NCBI RefSeq assembly: GCF_013433315.1
Contig: NZ_WXVV01000014.1
Location: forward strand, 62,001 to 126,000
Source of the DNA: Pseudomonas crudilactis
GTDB taxonomy: Bacteria > Pseudomonadota > Gammaproteobacteria > Pseudomonadales > Pseudomonadaceae
DNA: 64,000 bases
Reading direction: 5' to 3'
The notes below the pieces were generated by a model. The model saw only the letters and a program-made list of their open reading frames with translations. It did not search any database and was not told the origin of the DNA. Shown here one piece after another: positions 27,601 to 37,600 of the stretch. The translations under genes and the position numbers were made by a program. Positions within the stretch are counted from its first letter, which is position 1, and each line of letters begins with the position of its first letter.

Positions 27601-30600
27601 CACCTCCGGCGCGGTCGAGGCCGGGCAGGTGCTGCACATCGGTCGACCGATGGCCAACGCGAAAATTTATCTGCTCGACGACCAGCAGCGCCCCGTGCCG
27701 GTCGGCGTCGCCGGCGAGTTGTATGTCGGCGGTGCCGGTGTGGCGCGCGGTTATCTGCATCGTCCCGAGCTGACGGCCGAACGCTTCCTCGACGACCCGT
27801 TCAGCGACGAACCGCAGGCGCGCATGTACCGCACTGGTGACCTTGCACGCTGGCTGGCTGACGGCAGCGTCGAATACCTGGGGCGCAACGATGATCAGGT
27901 CAAACTGCGCGGCGTGCGCATCGAACTGGGAGAAATCGAAGCGGCGTTGACCGGTCACGAAGCCGTGCAGGATTGCGTGGTGCTAGTGCGCGACGGGCAG
28001 TTGCTGGCGTGGTTTACCGAACGGCTGAACGTCGACATCGAGGACTTGCGCAGTCATCTGCAAGCGCAGTTGCCGCAAGCGCTGGTGCCCGCTGCTTACG
28101 TGCGCCTGCAAGCTCTGCCGCTGACCGCCAATGGCAAACTCGACCGCAAGGCGTTGCCGGAGCCTGATCAGACGGCGTGGCTGAGCCGCGAATATGCCGC
28201 ACCGCAAGGTTCGGTGGAAATCGTGCTGGCACAGATCTGGTCCGAAGTTCTCAACATCGAACAGGTCGGACGTCACGACAACTTCTTTGAATTGGGCGGG
28301 CATTCCCTGCTGGCGGTGACGCTGATCGAGCGCATGCGCCAGGTCGATCTGAGCACCGACGTGCGCGTGCTGTTCAGCCAACCGACCCTGGCCGCGCTGG
28401 CGGCGGCGGTGGGCAGCGGCCGCGAGGTTGCAGTGCCGGACAATCTGATTCCCGCCGATTGCACACAGATCAACCCGGACATGTTGACGCTGGTACAACT
28501 GGATCAGGCCAGCCTCGAGCGCATCGTCGCCACGGTGCCGGGTGGCGCTGCCAACGTGCAGGACATTTATCCGCTGGCGCCGTTGCAGGAAGGGATTCTT
28601 TATCACCACCTCAGCGCCGTGAAAGGCGATCCGTACCTGCTGCAATCGTGTCTGGCGTTCGACAGCGTCGAGCGTGTTCAAGCGTTCGCGGCGGCGCTGC
28701 GTCAAGTCATGACCCGCCACGATATCCTGCGTACTTCGATAGTCTGGCAAGGCCTGCCGGCGCCGGTGCAAGTGGTCTGGCGGCATGCGGAGCTACCGGT
28801 CCAAGCCGTGGCGCTGGAGCCGGCGCAGGGCGAAGCCATCGATCAGTTGCGGGCGCGCTTCGATGCACGGCATTGCCGTCTGGAACTTGATCAGGCTCCG
28901 CTGCTGCGTCTGGTATATGCCCTCGACGCAGACCATCAGCGCGTCGTCGCCATGCTGTTGTTCCATCACATCGCCATGGACCACACCGCGCTGGCGGTGG
29001 TCAGCGAAGAAATGCAGGCGATTTTGCGCGGCGATGAGCGATTGCCGGCGCCCGCTGTGCCATACCGCAATTATGTCGCGCAGACCCGTCTTGGTGTCAG
29101 TGAACAAGAGCACGAAATATTCTTCCGCGAGATGCTCGGCGACATCGACGAGCCGACGCTGCCGTTCGGTTTGCAGGATGTGCATGGCGACGGCAATGAC
29201 ATCGAGGAAGTCTGCCAGCCACTGCCTGCCGTGGTGGCGCAGCGTTTGCGCAGTCAGGCGCGATTGCTCGGCGTCAGCGTCGCCAGCCTGTTCCATCTCG
29301 CCTGGGCGCGGGTGCTGGCGGCAACGTCCGCTCAGGAGCGCGTGGTCTTCGGCACGGTGTTGCTCGGCCGCATGCAGGGCGGGGCGGGCGCGGATCGTGG
29401 GCTGGGCATGTTCATCAACACCTTGCCATTGCGCGTGGATGTTGACGAAAGCGACGTGCGCGCCGGGGTCAAGGCGACCCATGCGCGGCTCAGTGCGCTG
29501 TTGGCCCACGAACATGCCTCGCTGGCGTTGGCCCAGCGTTGCAGCGGTGTCGCGGCGCCGTCGCCGCTGTTCAGCGCGATGCTCAATTACCGCCATAGCG
29601 ACAGCGAAGCTCGGCAAAATACCAAACGTGAGGCCTGGCAGGGCATCGAATCCCTCGCCGGTGAGGAACGCACCAATTACCCGTTGACCCTCAACGTCGA
29701 TGATCTGGGCAGCGGCTTCCAACTGACAGTGATGACCCCGTCGCACATCGGTGCGGCACGTATTGGCCAGTACATGGAGAACGCGCTGTTCGCGCTGGTT
29801 GAAGCGCTGGAGCACACACCGCAGCAACCGTTGAACCGCCTGACGGTGTTGGCGGACGAGGAGCGGCAGGCGTTGCTGTTCGGCCGCAACGACACCGCCG
29901 TCGATTACGACTTGCAGCAGACGCTGCACGGCTTGTTCGAAGCGCAGGTGCTGCGCACGCCACAAGCTGTCGCAGTAGGCGCCGACGATCAGACATTGAG
30001 CTACACGCAGCTGAACGAGCGCGCCAATCGCTTGGCCCGGCACTTGATCAGCCTCGGTGTGCAAGTGGATTCGCGGGTGGCGATCTGCGTCGAACGCAGC
30101 CTGGAAATGGTCATCGGTCTGCTGGCGATCAACAAGGCCGGCGCCGGTTATGTGCCGCTCGACCCGGCCTATCCACCGGAGCGCCTTGCCTACATGCTCC
30201 AAGACAGCGCGCCGGCCGTGGTGTTGGTGCACGGGGCGACCCGCGAGTTGCTGGGGGATATCAAGGCGGTCGATCTTGACCAGAACACCTGGCAATCCCT
30301 GTCCGCCGACAATCCGCAAATCCCGGCGCTGACCCCACAGCACACTGCCTACGTGATCTACACCTCCGGCTCCACAGGTCAACCGAAAGGCGTGGTCAAT
30401 GAGCATGCCGGTGTGGTCAACCGCTTGTTGTGGATGCAGGACGCTTATCGCCTGACGGCTGCCGATTCGGTGTTGCAGAAAACCCCGTTCAGCTTCGACG
30501 TATCGGTGTGGGAGTTCTTCTGGCCGTTGATGACCGGCGCGCGACTGGTCATGACGCGGCCCGACGGGCACAAGGATCCGCAATATCTGAGCGAAGTGAT

Positions 30601-31666
30601 CGAACGTGAAAACATCACCACGCTGCACTTTGTGCCGTCGATGCTCGACGTGTTCCTCGCCAACAGCGACACCACACGCTGCGACGGCGTGCGTCGGGTG
30701 ATGTGCAGCGGTGAAGCGTTGCCGGGCAGTCTGGTGCGGCGTTTCAAACTCCAGTTAATGGGCAGCGAGTTGCATAACCTCTACGGCCCGACTGAAGCCG
30801 CCGTCGATGTCACCGCATGGGACTGCACCGGATCCATCGAGCAGACCCCGGACAACACGCCGATCGGCAAACCGATCGCCAACACCCGCCTGTACATCCT
30901 CGATGCGCAGCAGCAACCGGTGCCGCAAGGCGTGATCGGCGAGTTGTACATCGCCGGCGTGCAGGTGGCGCGCGGGTATCTGAACCGACCGCAGTTGACG
31001 GCCGAACGCTTCCTCGAGGATCCGTTTCATCCGCACGGGCGCATGTACCGAACTGGCGACGTCGCGCGCTATCGGCCTGACGGCAATATCGAATATCTGG
31101 GCCGTAACGATGATCAGGTGAAGATTCGCGGTCTGCGCATTGAACTGGGCGAAATTCAGGCACGTCTTGCCCAGATCGAAGGTGTGCAGGAAGCCGTGGT
31201 GGTCGCTCGAGAAGAGGTGCCCGGCGACAAACGTCTGGTCGCGTATTACACCGGTGAACGCCTGGAAATCGACGTGCTGCGCAGTCATTTGCTTGAGCAC
31301 TTGCCGGATTACATGGTGCCTGCCGTGTTCGTGCATCTCGACGCTTTGCCGCTGAGCCCCAACGGCAAACTCGACCGCAAGGCCCTGCCGGCGCCGGACC
31401 GGCAAGCGCTGAAAACCCGCGAATACGAAGCCCCGGTCGGCGACGTCGAAATCACCCTCGCGCGGCTCTGGGCCGAGCTGCTCAACGTCGAACGGGTAGG
31501 GCGTCACGACCATTTCTTTGAACTGGGTGGTCACTCATTACTGGCGGTCAGTCTGATCGGCCGGTTGCGTCAGGAAGGCATGGAAGCCGATGTCAGGTCG
31601 CTGTTCGAACATCCGACCCTGGCCGGCTACGCCGCAATTACCGAAAGAATGGAGATCGTCCTGTGA
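18656..31666 (+). CDS. Lipopeptide synthetase 2 (modules 3-6), ArfB-like NRPS
   Basis: NRPS of 4336 residues, four C-A-T modules adding residues 3-6. Residues 1-58 form a TubC-like docking domain (MHFSELMAAISTHAIRLQQ...), which is why the ATG at 18656 is chosen over upstream in-frame codons. All four C domains carry the extended His motif (YHHLSAVAGD, YHHLATSAGD, YHHLSAGQGD, YHHLSAVKGD) together with HHxxxDH at about 229, 1316, 2375 and 3437, so each should epimerise the residue delivered from upstream. Pocket codes: A3 DFWNIGMVHK = Thr; A4 and A5 DAWFLGNVVK = Leu; A6 DVWHMSLVDK = Ser. Carrier serines are near 1096, 2155, 3216 and 4293. Epimerisation of residue 6 is left to the first C domain of the next protein. 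There is no E or TE domain. The stop overlaps the GTG start of gene 3 by 4 bp. Together these give D-residues 2-5 with Thr3 as the expected lactone attachment point. Confidence 0.96.
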   Translation: MHFSELMAAISTHAIRLQQEDEDLVILGSDDALDDALWDSLAAHKAQLLELVAEHGGDWLSPAFRITPDMLPLVNLQQDALDRIVATVPGGAANVQDIYPLSALQEGMLYHHLSAVAGDPYSSQALFVFASQERLDAFAQALRWVVKRHDILRTSFVWEYLDEAVQVVWREAPLVCQEITVNSGTDVLAQLLERHEPQNFCLDLQQAPLLRIVYAQDPAEGRVVALLLFHHMIIDHVALDVMRREIQAYLLGQTAHVSAAVPYRDHLARARNAGNEQAQEGFFREMLADIDEPTLPCGLQDVQGDGHTIEQASLMLDGRLIRRLREQARQLGVSVASLTHLALARVLGQLSGRTSVVFGTVLLGRMDAGEGGEQALGMFINTLPLRVDVGEQSVRAGVLATHRRLTALLAHEQASLALAQRCSAVAVPTPLFSAILNYRHNSVEAVADVVDIAPGVQMVGVRGRTNYPLTINIDDLGEDLRLTALADSVLGAERMTTYLNTALERLAAALQDAPDAPMHTLQILPAREREQLLLGGNSPLAQFPETPLIHQQFEAHAQARPDATALIFEGQTLCYGELNRRANQVAHHLLALNIRPDDRVAICVERGPQMLIGLLAVLKAGAGYVPIDPAYPLDRISFTMQDSAPAAVLMQSATRDRVAALEVPQIDLDSAHLKAELDSNPQIPELTPAHLAYVIYTSGSTGLPKGVMVEHRNVARLFSATQDWFQFNQQDIGALFHSFAFDFSVWEIWGALAFGGQLLLVPQAVSRSPDDCYALLCESGVTVLNQTPSAFRQLIAAQGRSQLQHSLRDVIFGGEALEPGLLKPWYARVGNAGTRLVNMYGITETTVHVTYRPLQAADAQLLGVSPIGVRIPDLQLYVLDARREPVPVGVIGELYVGGAGVARGYLNREALTAERFINDPFGENAEARLYKTGDLARWAADGNLEYLGRNDDQVKIRGFRIELGEIEARLSACAGVREAVVIAREDRPGDQRLVAYWLADEGVAPDVAQLRDQLLASLAEYMVPSAFVRLDALPLTANGKLDRKALPAPDSEAFARRGFEAPVGAVENLIAGLWQTLLGVEQVGRHDNFFELGGHSLLAVKLIERMRQQDLHCDVRVLFGQPSVAALAATLSSERVVVVPDNQIEPGCTRITPAMLPLANLDQTAIDRVVATVPGGIANVQDIYGLAPLQAGILYHHLATSAGDPYVLQTQFAFDGLAQIKEFVRVLNGVIKRHDILRTGIVWEGLEEAVQVVWREAPLALERVDADELDGDVLEQMQARFDPRHYRLDLSRAPLMRFVYTEDQSHNRWIGILLMHHIVLDHTALEVLVAEMSDVMLGRSVDLPPPVQYRHFVAQARLGADDRAHEAFFREMLADIDEPTVAFGLQDVHGDGSAILDSHAELDAGLGQRLREQARRMGVSVASLVHQAWAQVLAQVSGQQDVVFGTVLLGRMQGGEGADRALGMFINTLPLRVSVGADSVESGVRATHARLAQLLGHEQASLALAQRCSGVGGAQTLFSTLLNYRHSAPESAAVAWQGVQILSSRERSNYPLVVSVDDLGEGFRLNVQAVPQVDGARVCDYLQTALHSLVTALEYTPTAPLQQLTIVSPSERQRVLVGFNISGREYPPAQTVPRLFEAQVLAHPEALAVVQGEQQFSYRELNQRANRLAHHLIGLGVQVDDRVALCLRRGPDMLVALLAILKAGAGYVPIDPDYPAERIAYLLQDSDPIAVLAQASTRDLLGAVPVIDLHASDWRHLPDDNPQRPGLTPENLAYVIYTSGSTGQPKGVMVEHRTLENLVHWHAEAFDLHAGSHTASVAGCGFDAMAWEVWPALCVGATVHLPPVSIGNEHLDELLEWWRAQPLQVSFLPTPVAEYAFSRGLGHPTLRTLLIGGDKLRQFPRDQTFDVINNYGPTEATVVATSGRIEPGRVLHIGRPIANAKVYLLDRQQQPVPTGVQGELYVGGAGVARGYLNRPELTAAQFLDDPFSDEPHARMYRTGDLARWLDDGNIEYLGRNDDQVKLRGVRIELGEIEAVLSAHDAVRECVVLVRDGRLLAWFTEIESVEISALHQHLQARLPDTLVPAAYVRLDSLPLTAHGKLDRKALPEPDQDAWLSREYAAPQGPVEVALAQIWADVLNIEQIGRHDNFFELGGHSLLAVSLIERMRQAGLSADVRVLFNQPNLAALARALGSGREIEVPANLIPAACTRITPDMLTLTTLDQASIERIVATVPGGAANVQDIYPLAPLQEGILYHHLSAGQGDPYLLQSRLAFDSLERLHTFAAHLQQVIARHDILRTSVVWEGLPSPQQVVWREAQMVVQQVLLDAQDGDILEQLHARFDARHFRLDLNQAPLIRMVYAEDPAQQQVVAIVLFHHSILDHTAMEVIGREMHALMFDQLDTLTPPMPYRNYVAQARLGADEQEHEAFFREMLGDIDEPSLPFGLQDVQGDGRGIEEALQPVDAALNLRLREQARQLGVSPASLMHMAWAQVLGVVSGRRDVVFGTVLMGRMQGGEGADRTLGVFINTLPLRVDLAEGVRAGVKTTHARLTALLGHEHASLALAQRCSAMTGSAPLFSALLNYRHSAAAQQPRDNQGIWQGVRMLGGEERSNYPLTLSVDDLGEGFALDVLAVAEIGAQRICSYMHTALEHLVTALEEAPQRPLNRLPVLSVAEYEHLLVGFNQQGAAYPRGATIQRLVEAQAEQQPDALAVVQGVQQLTYAQLNQRANRLAHHLLGLGVQPDDRIAVCLRRGPDMLVALLAILKAGAGYVPVDPAYPAERIAYLLQDSAPMAVLAQASTADLLGAVPLIDLDNPTWQQLSASNPQVPTLTPAHLAYVIYTSGSTGQPKGVMVEHATLENLVHWHCEAFDLRAGSHTSSVAGFGFDAMAWEVWPALCVGATLHLPPQTVSNEHLDELLQWWRTQPLQVSFLPTPVAEYAFSRDLGHPTLRTLLIGGDKLRQFPRQQTFAVINNYGPTEATVVATSGAVEAGQVLHIGRPMANAKIYLLDDQQRPVPVGVAGELYVGGAGVARGYLHRPELTAERFLDDPFSDEPQARMYRTGDLARWLADGSVEYLGRNDDQVKLRGVRIELGEIEAALTGHEAVQDCVVLVRDGQLLAWFTERLNVDIEDLRSHLQAQLPQALVPAAYVRLQALPLTANGKLDRKALPEPDQTAWLSREYAAPQGSVEIVLAQIWSEVLNIEQVGRHDNFFELGGHSLLAVTLIERMRQVDLSTDVRVLFSQPTLAALAAAVGSGREVAVPDNLIPADCTQINPDMLTLVQLDQASLERIVATVPGGAANVQDIYPLAPLQEGILYHHLSAVKGDPYLLQSCLAFDSVERVQAFAAALRQVMTRHDILRTSIVWQGLPAPVQVVWRHAELPVQAVALEPAQGEAIDQLRARFDARHCRLELDQAPLLRLVYALDADHQRVVAMLLFHHIAMDHTALAVVSEEMQAILRGDERLPAPAVPYRNYVAQTRLGVSEQEHEIFFREMLGDIDEPTLPFGLQDVHGDGNDIEEVCQPLPAVVAQRLRSQARLLGVSVASLFHLAWARVLAATSAQERVVFGTVLLGRMQGGAGADRGLGMFINTLPLRVDVDESDVRAGVKATHARLSALLAHEHASLALAQRCSGVAAPSPLFSAMLNYRHSDSEARQNTKREAWQGIESLAGEERTNYPLTLNVDDLGSGFQLTVMTPSHIGAARIGQYMENALFALVEALEHTPQQPLNRLTVLADEERQALLFGRNDTAVDYDLQQTLHGLFEAQVLRTPQAVAVGADDQTLSYTQLNERANRLARHLISLGVQVDSRVAICVERSLEMVIGLLAINKAGAGYVPLDPAYPPERLAYMLQDSAPAVVLVHGATRELLGDIKAVDLDQNTWQSLSADNPQIPALTPQHTAYVIYTSGSTGQPKGVVNEHAGVVNRLLWMQDAYRLTAADSVLQKTPFSFDVSVWEFFWPLMTGARLVMTRPDGHKDPQYLSEVIERENITTLHFVPSMLDVFLANSDTTRCDGVRRVMCSGEALPGSLVRRFKLQLMGSELHNLYGPTEAAVDVTAWDCTGSIEQTPDNTPIGKPIANTRLYILDAQQQPVPQGVIGELYIAGVQVARGYLNRPQLTAERFLEDPFHPHGRMYRTGDVARYRPDGNIEYLGRNDDQVKIRGLRIELGEIQARLAQIEGVQEAVVVAREEVPGDKRLVAYYTGERLEIDVLRSHLLEHLPDYMVPAVFVHLDALPLSPNGKLDRKALPAPDRQALKTREYEAPVGDVEITLARLWAELLNVERVGRHDHFFELGGHSLLAVSLIGRLRQEGMEADVRSLFEHPTLAGYAAITERMEIVL

Positions 31667-34600
31667 ATGTGCTCGAACTATTGGCAACCCTGAAGGCAAA
31701 AGACATTCAGTTGGCGGTGACCGATGAGCAATTGCGCGTCAACGGCAACAAACAGGCGTTGAGCGATCCGGCGCTGCTGGCGGCGCTGCGCGAGCACAAA
31801 CCGGCGTTGATCGAGCTGATCAAGGCCGGCCAATATTCAGCCACCCGCGTCGGCCAGATTGATGTACCGGCCAACGGAATTCTTCCCGGCAGCACGCACA
31901 TCACGCCGGCGATGGTGACCCTGGCTGACGTGGATCAGCCGACCCTTGACCGCTTGCTCGCCGAGGTACCGGGCGGCGCTGCCAATGTGCAGGACATCTA
32001 CCCACTGGCGCCGTTGCAGGAAGGCATTCTCTATCACCACGCGAGCAACGAGCAGGGCGATCCCTACGTCATGCAATCGTACTTCGCGTTCAGCAGCCGC
32101 GAGCGTCTGCAGGACTTCGCGCAAGCCTTGCAAAAGGTCATCGATCGCCACGATATCCTGCGCACGGCGGTGCATTGGGAGGGGCTGGACGTGCCGCTGC
32201 AAGTGGTCTGGCGTCAGGCACAGTTGCCGATGGAAGAGGTCGTGCTGGCAGACGGCGAAAGCGCTGCGCTGCAGCAATTGCACGAGCGCTTCGATGCGCG
32301 GCATTTCCGTCTGGACGTGCGGTGTGCGCCGATGATGCGTCTGGCCTACGCGTGGGACGAGGATGGTCAGCGCGTGGTCGCGACGTTGTTGTTTCATCAC
32401 ATGGCGCTGGATCACTCGGCGCTCGACGTGGTGCGTCATGAACTGCTCGCCTGCCTCACCGGCCAGGATCAATCGCTCGGGCGCCCGGTGCCGTTTCGCA
32501 ATTACGTAGCGCAGGCGCGGCTGGGTATCAGCGAAACCGAACACGAGGCGTTTTTCCGCGAGATGCTCGCTGACATTGCCGAGCCGACGCTGCCCTACGG
32601 TTTGCAGGATGTGCAGGGCGACGGCCTCGGCATCGCCGAGCTGAGCCTGCCGATCAACCCGCTGCTCGGGCAACGTCTGCGGGCGCAGGCGCGGCAGCTC
32701 GGCGTGAGTGTCGCGAGCCTGTTTCATCTGGGCTGGGCGCAGGTATTGGCCACGCTCACCAGCAAACAAAACGTAGTATTCGGTACGGTGCTGATGGGGC
32801 GTATGCAAGGCGCCGAAGCCACCGAGCGGGCGCTGGGGATTTTCATCAACACCTTGCCGCTGCGGGTCGATGTCGATGCGCAGGGCGTGCGTGCGGCGGT
32901 GGAGGCGACGCACAAACGCCTGACCACGCTGATGCGCCACGAGCACGCGCCGCTGGCACTGGCCCAGCGTTGCAGTGGCGTGGTCGCGCCGACGCCGTTG
33001 TTCAGTGCCTTGCTCAATTACCGCCACAGCCACACGGCGGCGACCGCAAGTGCCGAGACCCTGGCGGCGTGGGAAGGCATCAGCACGATCAGTTCCGAAG
33101 AACGCACCAACTATCCGCTGACCCTGAGCATCGACGATTTCGGCGATGCCTTCAGCCTCACGTTGCTGGCCACCACCGAGGTCGATCCACAGCGCATCTG
33201 CGATTACTTGCACTGCGCCCTGGAAAGTCTGGTGTTGGCGTTGGAGCTGGCGCCGGACAGCGCGCTCAACCAATTACCGATTCTGCCGGCGGCAGAGCGC
33301 GAGCAGCTGCTGCTGGCGTTCAATGACAACCACGCCGAATTCCCGGCAATGTTGACCATCGCCCAGCGTTTCGAGGCGCAAGTGGCGCAGCGGCCCGAAG
33401 CCGTGGCCGCGCAATACCTCGGTGAGCAACTGAGTTATGCCGAGCTCAACCGGCATGCCAACGCCTTGGCCCATCATCTGATCGCGCTCGGGGTGAAACC
33501 TGACGATCGCGTCGCCATTGTCGCCCGCCGTGGCCTCGATACGCTTGTCGGGCTGGTCGCCATTCTCAAGGCCGGCGCCGGTTATGTGCCGGTCGACCCG
33601 GCGCACCCGGCCGAGCGTCTGCACTACTTGCTCAGCGACAGCGCCCCCGTCGCCGTGCTCACCCAGAATAATCTGCGGGAGCGCCTGCCGGCGCTGCAGG
33701 TGCCGGTGATCGATCTCGATCCGCTGACCTGGCCGCTGAGCGAGACCCTTGACCCGCAGGTGCCGGGCCTGACCGCCGCACATCTGGCCTACGTGATCTA
33801 CACCTCCGGTTCCACCGGCCTGCCCAAAGGCGTGATGGTCGAACACCGCACTTTGTCGAATCTGGTCGACTGGCATTGCTCAGCGTTTGATCTGTGCGCC
33901 GGTCGCCACACTTCAAGCCTTGCCGGGTTCGGTTTCGACGCCATGGCCTGGGAAGTCTGGCCGGCGTTGTGTGCCGGCGCGACCCTGCACTTGGCACCGA
34001 CTCACGAAGGCAGCGAGGATATCGATGCGTTGCTCGAGTGGTGGCGCGCGCAGCCACTGGACGTGAGTTTCCTGCCGACGCCCGTCGCCGAATACGCCTT
34101 CAGCCAGAACCTTGAACACCCGACGTTGCGTACATTGCTGATCGGTGGCGACCGCTTGCGCCAGTTCAGCCGCAACCAGCAATTCGACGTGATCAACAAC
34201 TACGGTCCGACCGAAGCCACCGTGGTCGCGACCTCTGGACGCATCGAGGCAGGCGATGCCTTGCACATCGGCAAACCGGTGACCAATGCCACGGTGTATC
34301 TGCTCGATGCACAGCAGCGGCCGGTGCCGATTGGCGTCATGGGCGAGTTGTACGTTGGCGGTGCCGGGGTTGCTCGCGGCTATTTGAATCGCGCCGACCT
34401 GAGCGCTGAGCGCTTCCTCCATGACCCGTTCAGCCCCGTGCCGAATGCCCGCATGTATCGCACCGGCGATCTCGCACGCTGGCGTGCGGACGGCACGATC
34501 GAGTACCTGGGGCGTAACGACGATCAGGTGAAAATCCGCGGCGTGCGCATCGAACTCGGCGAAATCGAAACTCGCCTCAATCAGTTGCCTGGCATTCAGG

Positions 34601-37600
34601 AAGCCGTGTTGCTGGCCCGCGAAGATGAACCCGGCCAGCCGCGCCTGGTGGCGTATTTTACCGAGCAGAGTCTGGTTGAACCGCTGGCCGTAGCCGAGTT
34701 GCGCACGCACCTGTTGACTCAGTTGCCGGAGTACATGGTGCCGGTGGCCTTCGTCAAACTCGACGCACTGCCGTTGACCGCCAATGGCAAGGTCGACCGC
34801 AAGGCCCTGCCGAAACCCGAGCGTGCGGCGCTGTTCACCCGCGAATACGAGGCACCGCACAACGAACTGGAAAGCGCCTTGGCGCAGATCTGGGCGCAGG
34901 TGCTGCACGTCGAGCGAGTAGGGCGTCAGGATCACTTCTTCGAGCTCGGCGGCCATTCGTTGTTGGCCATGCGCATGGTGTCCCAGGTTCGCCAGCGCCT
35001 TGGCGTGGAGCTGGCACTGGGCGATCTGTTTGCCAACGCCGAACTGGCAGCGGTTGCCGAGGCGGTGGCGCAGGCCGGGCGCAGCACGCAACCGGAGATT
35101 GTCGCGGTGGCCCGAGACGGCGCCTTGCCGCTGTCATTCGCTCAGCAACGCTTGTGGTTTCTCGCACAAATGGAAGGCGCCAACACCGCGTACAACATTC
35201 CCATCGGCCTGCGCCTGCGTGGGCAGCTGAATGAACCGGCCCTGCAACAAGCCTTGGCGCGCATCGTCGCGCGGCATGAAACCCTGCGCAGCCGTTTTGC
35301 CCAGTTCAATGACGAGGCGCAAGTGCTGATCGCCCCGGTCGACAGCGGTCTGCTGCTGCGCGTTGAAGATTTGCGCCAGCACCCGCAACCCGATGAAGCC
35401 TTGCAGGCGCTGATTCAGGGCGAAGCCTCGGGGCCGTTCGACTTACAGGACGATGCGCTGATTCGTGGTCGCTTGGTGCGCCTCGCCGATGATCATCATG
35501 TGCTGCTGTTGACTCTGCACCACATCATCTCCGATGGCTGGTCGATGGGAGTTCTGACCCGCGAACTGATGGCGTTGTATCAGGCCTTCAGCCATGGCCA
35601 GCTGGATCCCCTGCCACCGCTGGCGCTGCAATACAGCGATTACGCGGTGTGGCAGCGACGCTGGCTCAGTGGTGAGGTGCTACAGCGTCAAAGCGAATAC
35701 TGGCAACAGACCCTGGCCGGCGCTCCGGCACTGTTGACGTTGCCGACTGACCGCGTGCGCCCGGCGCAGCAGGATTACGCCGGCAGCACCGTCGACGTGG
35801 TGCTCGACGAACGCCTGAGCGCCGCACTCAAGGCCTTGGCTCAGCGTCACGGCGTGACGATGTACATGCTCCTGCTCAGTGCCTGGGCGAGTCTGTTGAG
35901 TCGTTTGTCCGGGCAAGCCGAAGTGGTCATCGGTTCGCCGGTGGCCAACCGTACCCGCGCCGAGATCGAAGGCTTGATCGGCATGTTCGTCAACACGCTG
36001 GCCTTGCGCATCGATACCTCGGGCGAGTTGAGCACTGAAGCGCTGCTGGCAAGGGTCAAGACGCGCACGCTGCAAGCGCAGGCGCATCAGGATCTGCCGT
36101 TCGAGCAAGTGGTGGAAATCACCAAGCCTGCGCGCAGCATGGCGCACAGCCCGTTGTTTCAAGCGATGTTCAGTTGGGACAGCGGCCATGGCGCGAGCCT
36201 GAGTCTGGGTGAGCTGACGCTGGAAAGCGTCGCCGAACCGAGCCACTTTGCCAAATTCGATTTGTCGCTGACGCTGGCAGACGCGCCGGGCGGGATTCGC
36301 GGTGTGCTGGAGTACGCCGTTGCCCTGTTCGACGAGTCGACCATTGAGCGTTATGTCGGTTACTTCCAGCGACTGTTGCAGGCGATGGTCAGCAATGATC
36401 AAGCGGTACTGGAGCAGGTGGCGTTGTTGGCGGATGACGAGCGTCAGCACCTGCTGGTCGATCTGAACGCAACCGCCGTCACCCACGATCTCGAGTCGAC
36501 CGTTCATGGTCGCTTCGAGGCGCAGGTGTTGCGCACGCCCGACGCTGACGCCGTGGTCGCCGGTGAGCAGCGTTTGAGTTACACCGAACTGAACCGCCGC
36601 GCCAACCAACTCGCCCATCACCTGCGCCAGTGCGGGGTGGGTAGCGATTCGCGGGTGGCGATCTGCGTCGAACGCGGGCCGCAGTTGCTGGTCGGTCTGC
36701 TGGCGATTCTCAAGGCCGGCGGCGCTTATGTGCCGCTCGACCCGGGTTATCCCGCCGAGCGTCTGGCCTACATGCTTGAGGACAGCGCGCCAGTGGCCGT
36801 GTTGGTGCATGCGCCGACGCGCGCGCTGATCGGCGAGTGGGCCGGCGTGTTGGTCGATTTCGACCATTGCACCTGGCAAGACCTTGCGCAAAGCAACCCT
36901 CAGGTACCGGGCCTGAGTGCCGCGAACCTGGCTTATGTGATTTACACCTCGGGCTCCACCGGCACGCCGAAAGGCGTGATGGTCGAGCACCGCAATCTGG
37001 GCAATCTGCTGCACTGGAGCACCGGCCTGTGTCCGCTGCCGACTGGCGCCGCGCTGTTGCAGAAAACCCCGTTCAGCTTCGACGCTTCGGTGTGGGAGCT
37101 GTTCTGGCCGTTGTCCTGCGGCATGCGCCTGGTCCTCGCCGGCCCGGATGACCACCGCGATCCGGCCGCGCTGGTGCAACTGATTCGTGAGCAACAGGTC
37201 AATGTCGCCCAGTTCGTACCGGCGCTGTTGCAGCAATTCCTTGAAGTGGAAGAAGTCGGCGAGTGCCGCAGCCTGAGCGATGTGTTCTGTGGTGGCGGTG
37301 AGCTGACGGCCGCGTTGGTGCGCAGCGTCCGCGAGCGTCTGCCGCAGGTACGCCTGCACAACGTTTATGGCCCGACCGAAGCCACCGTCGACAGCACCGT
37401 GTGGACGCTGGAACCGGATTCGCCGGTGCCGGACGGCACGCCGCCGATCGGCAAACCGCTGTGCAACACCCGCGTGTACATCCTCGATGCTCATCGGCAA
37501 CCGACGCCATTGGGTGTGGTCGGCGAGATGTATCTGGGCGGGGTGCAGGTGGCGCGGGGTTATCTGCATCGACCTGAGCTGACGGCCGAACGCTTTCTCG

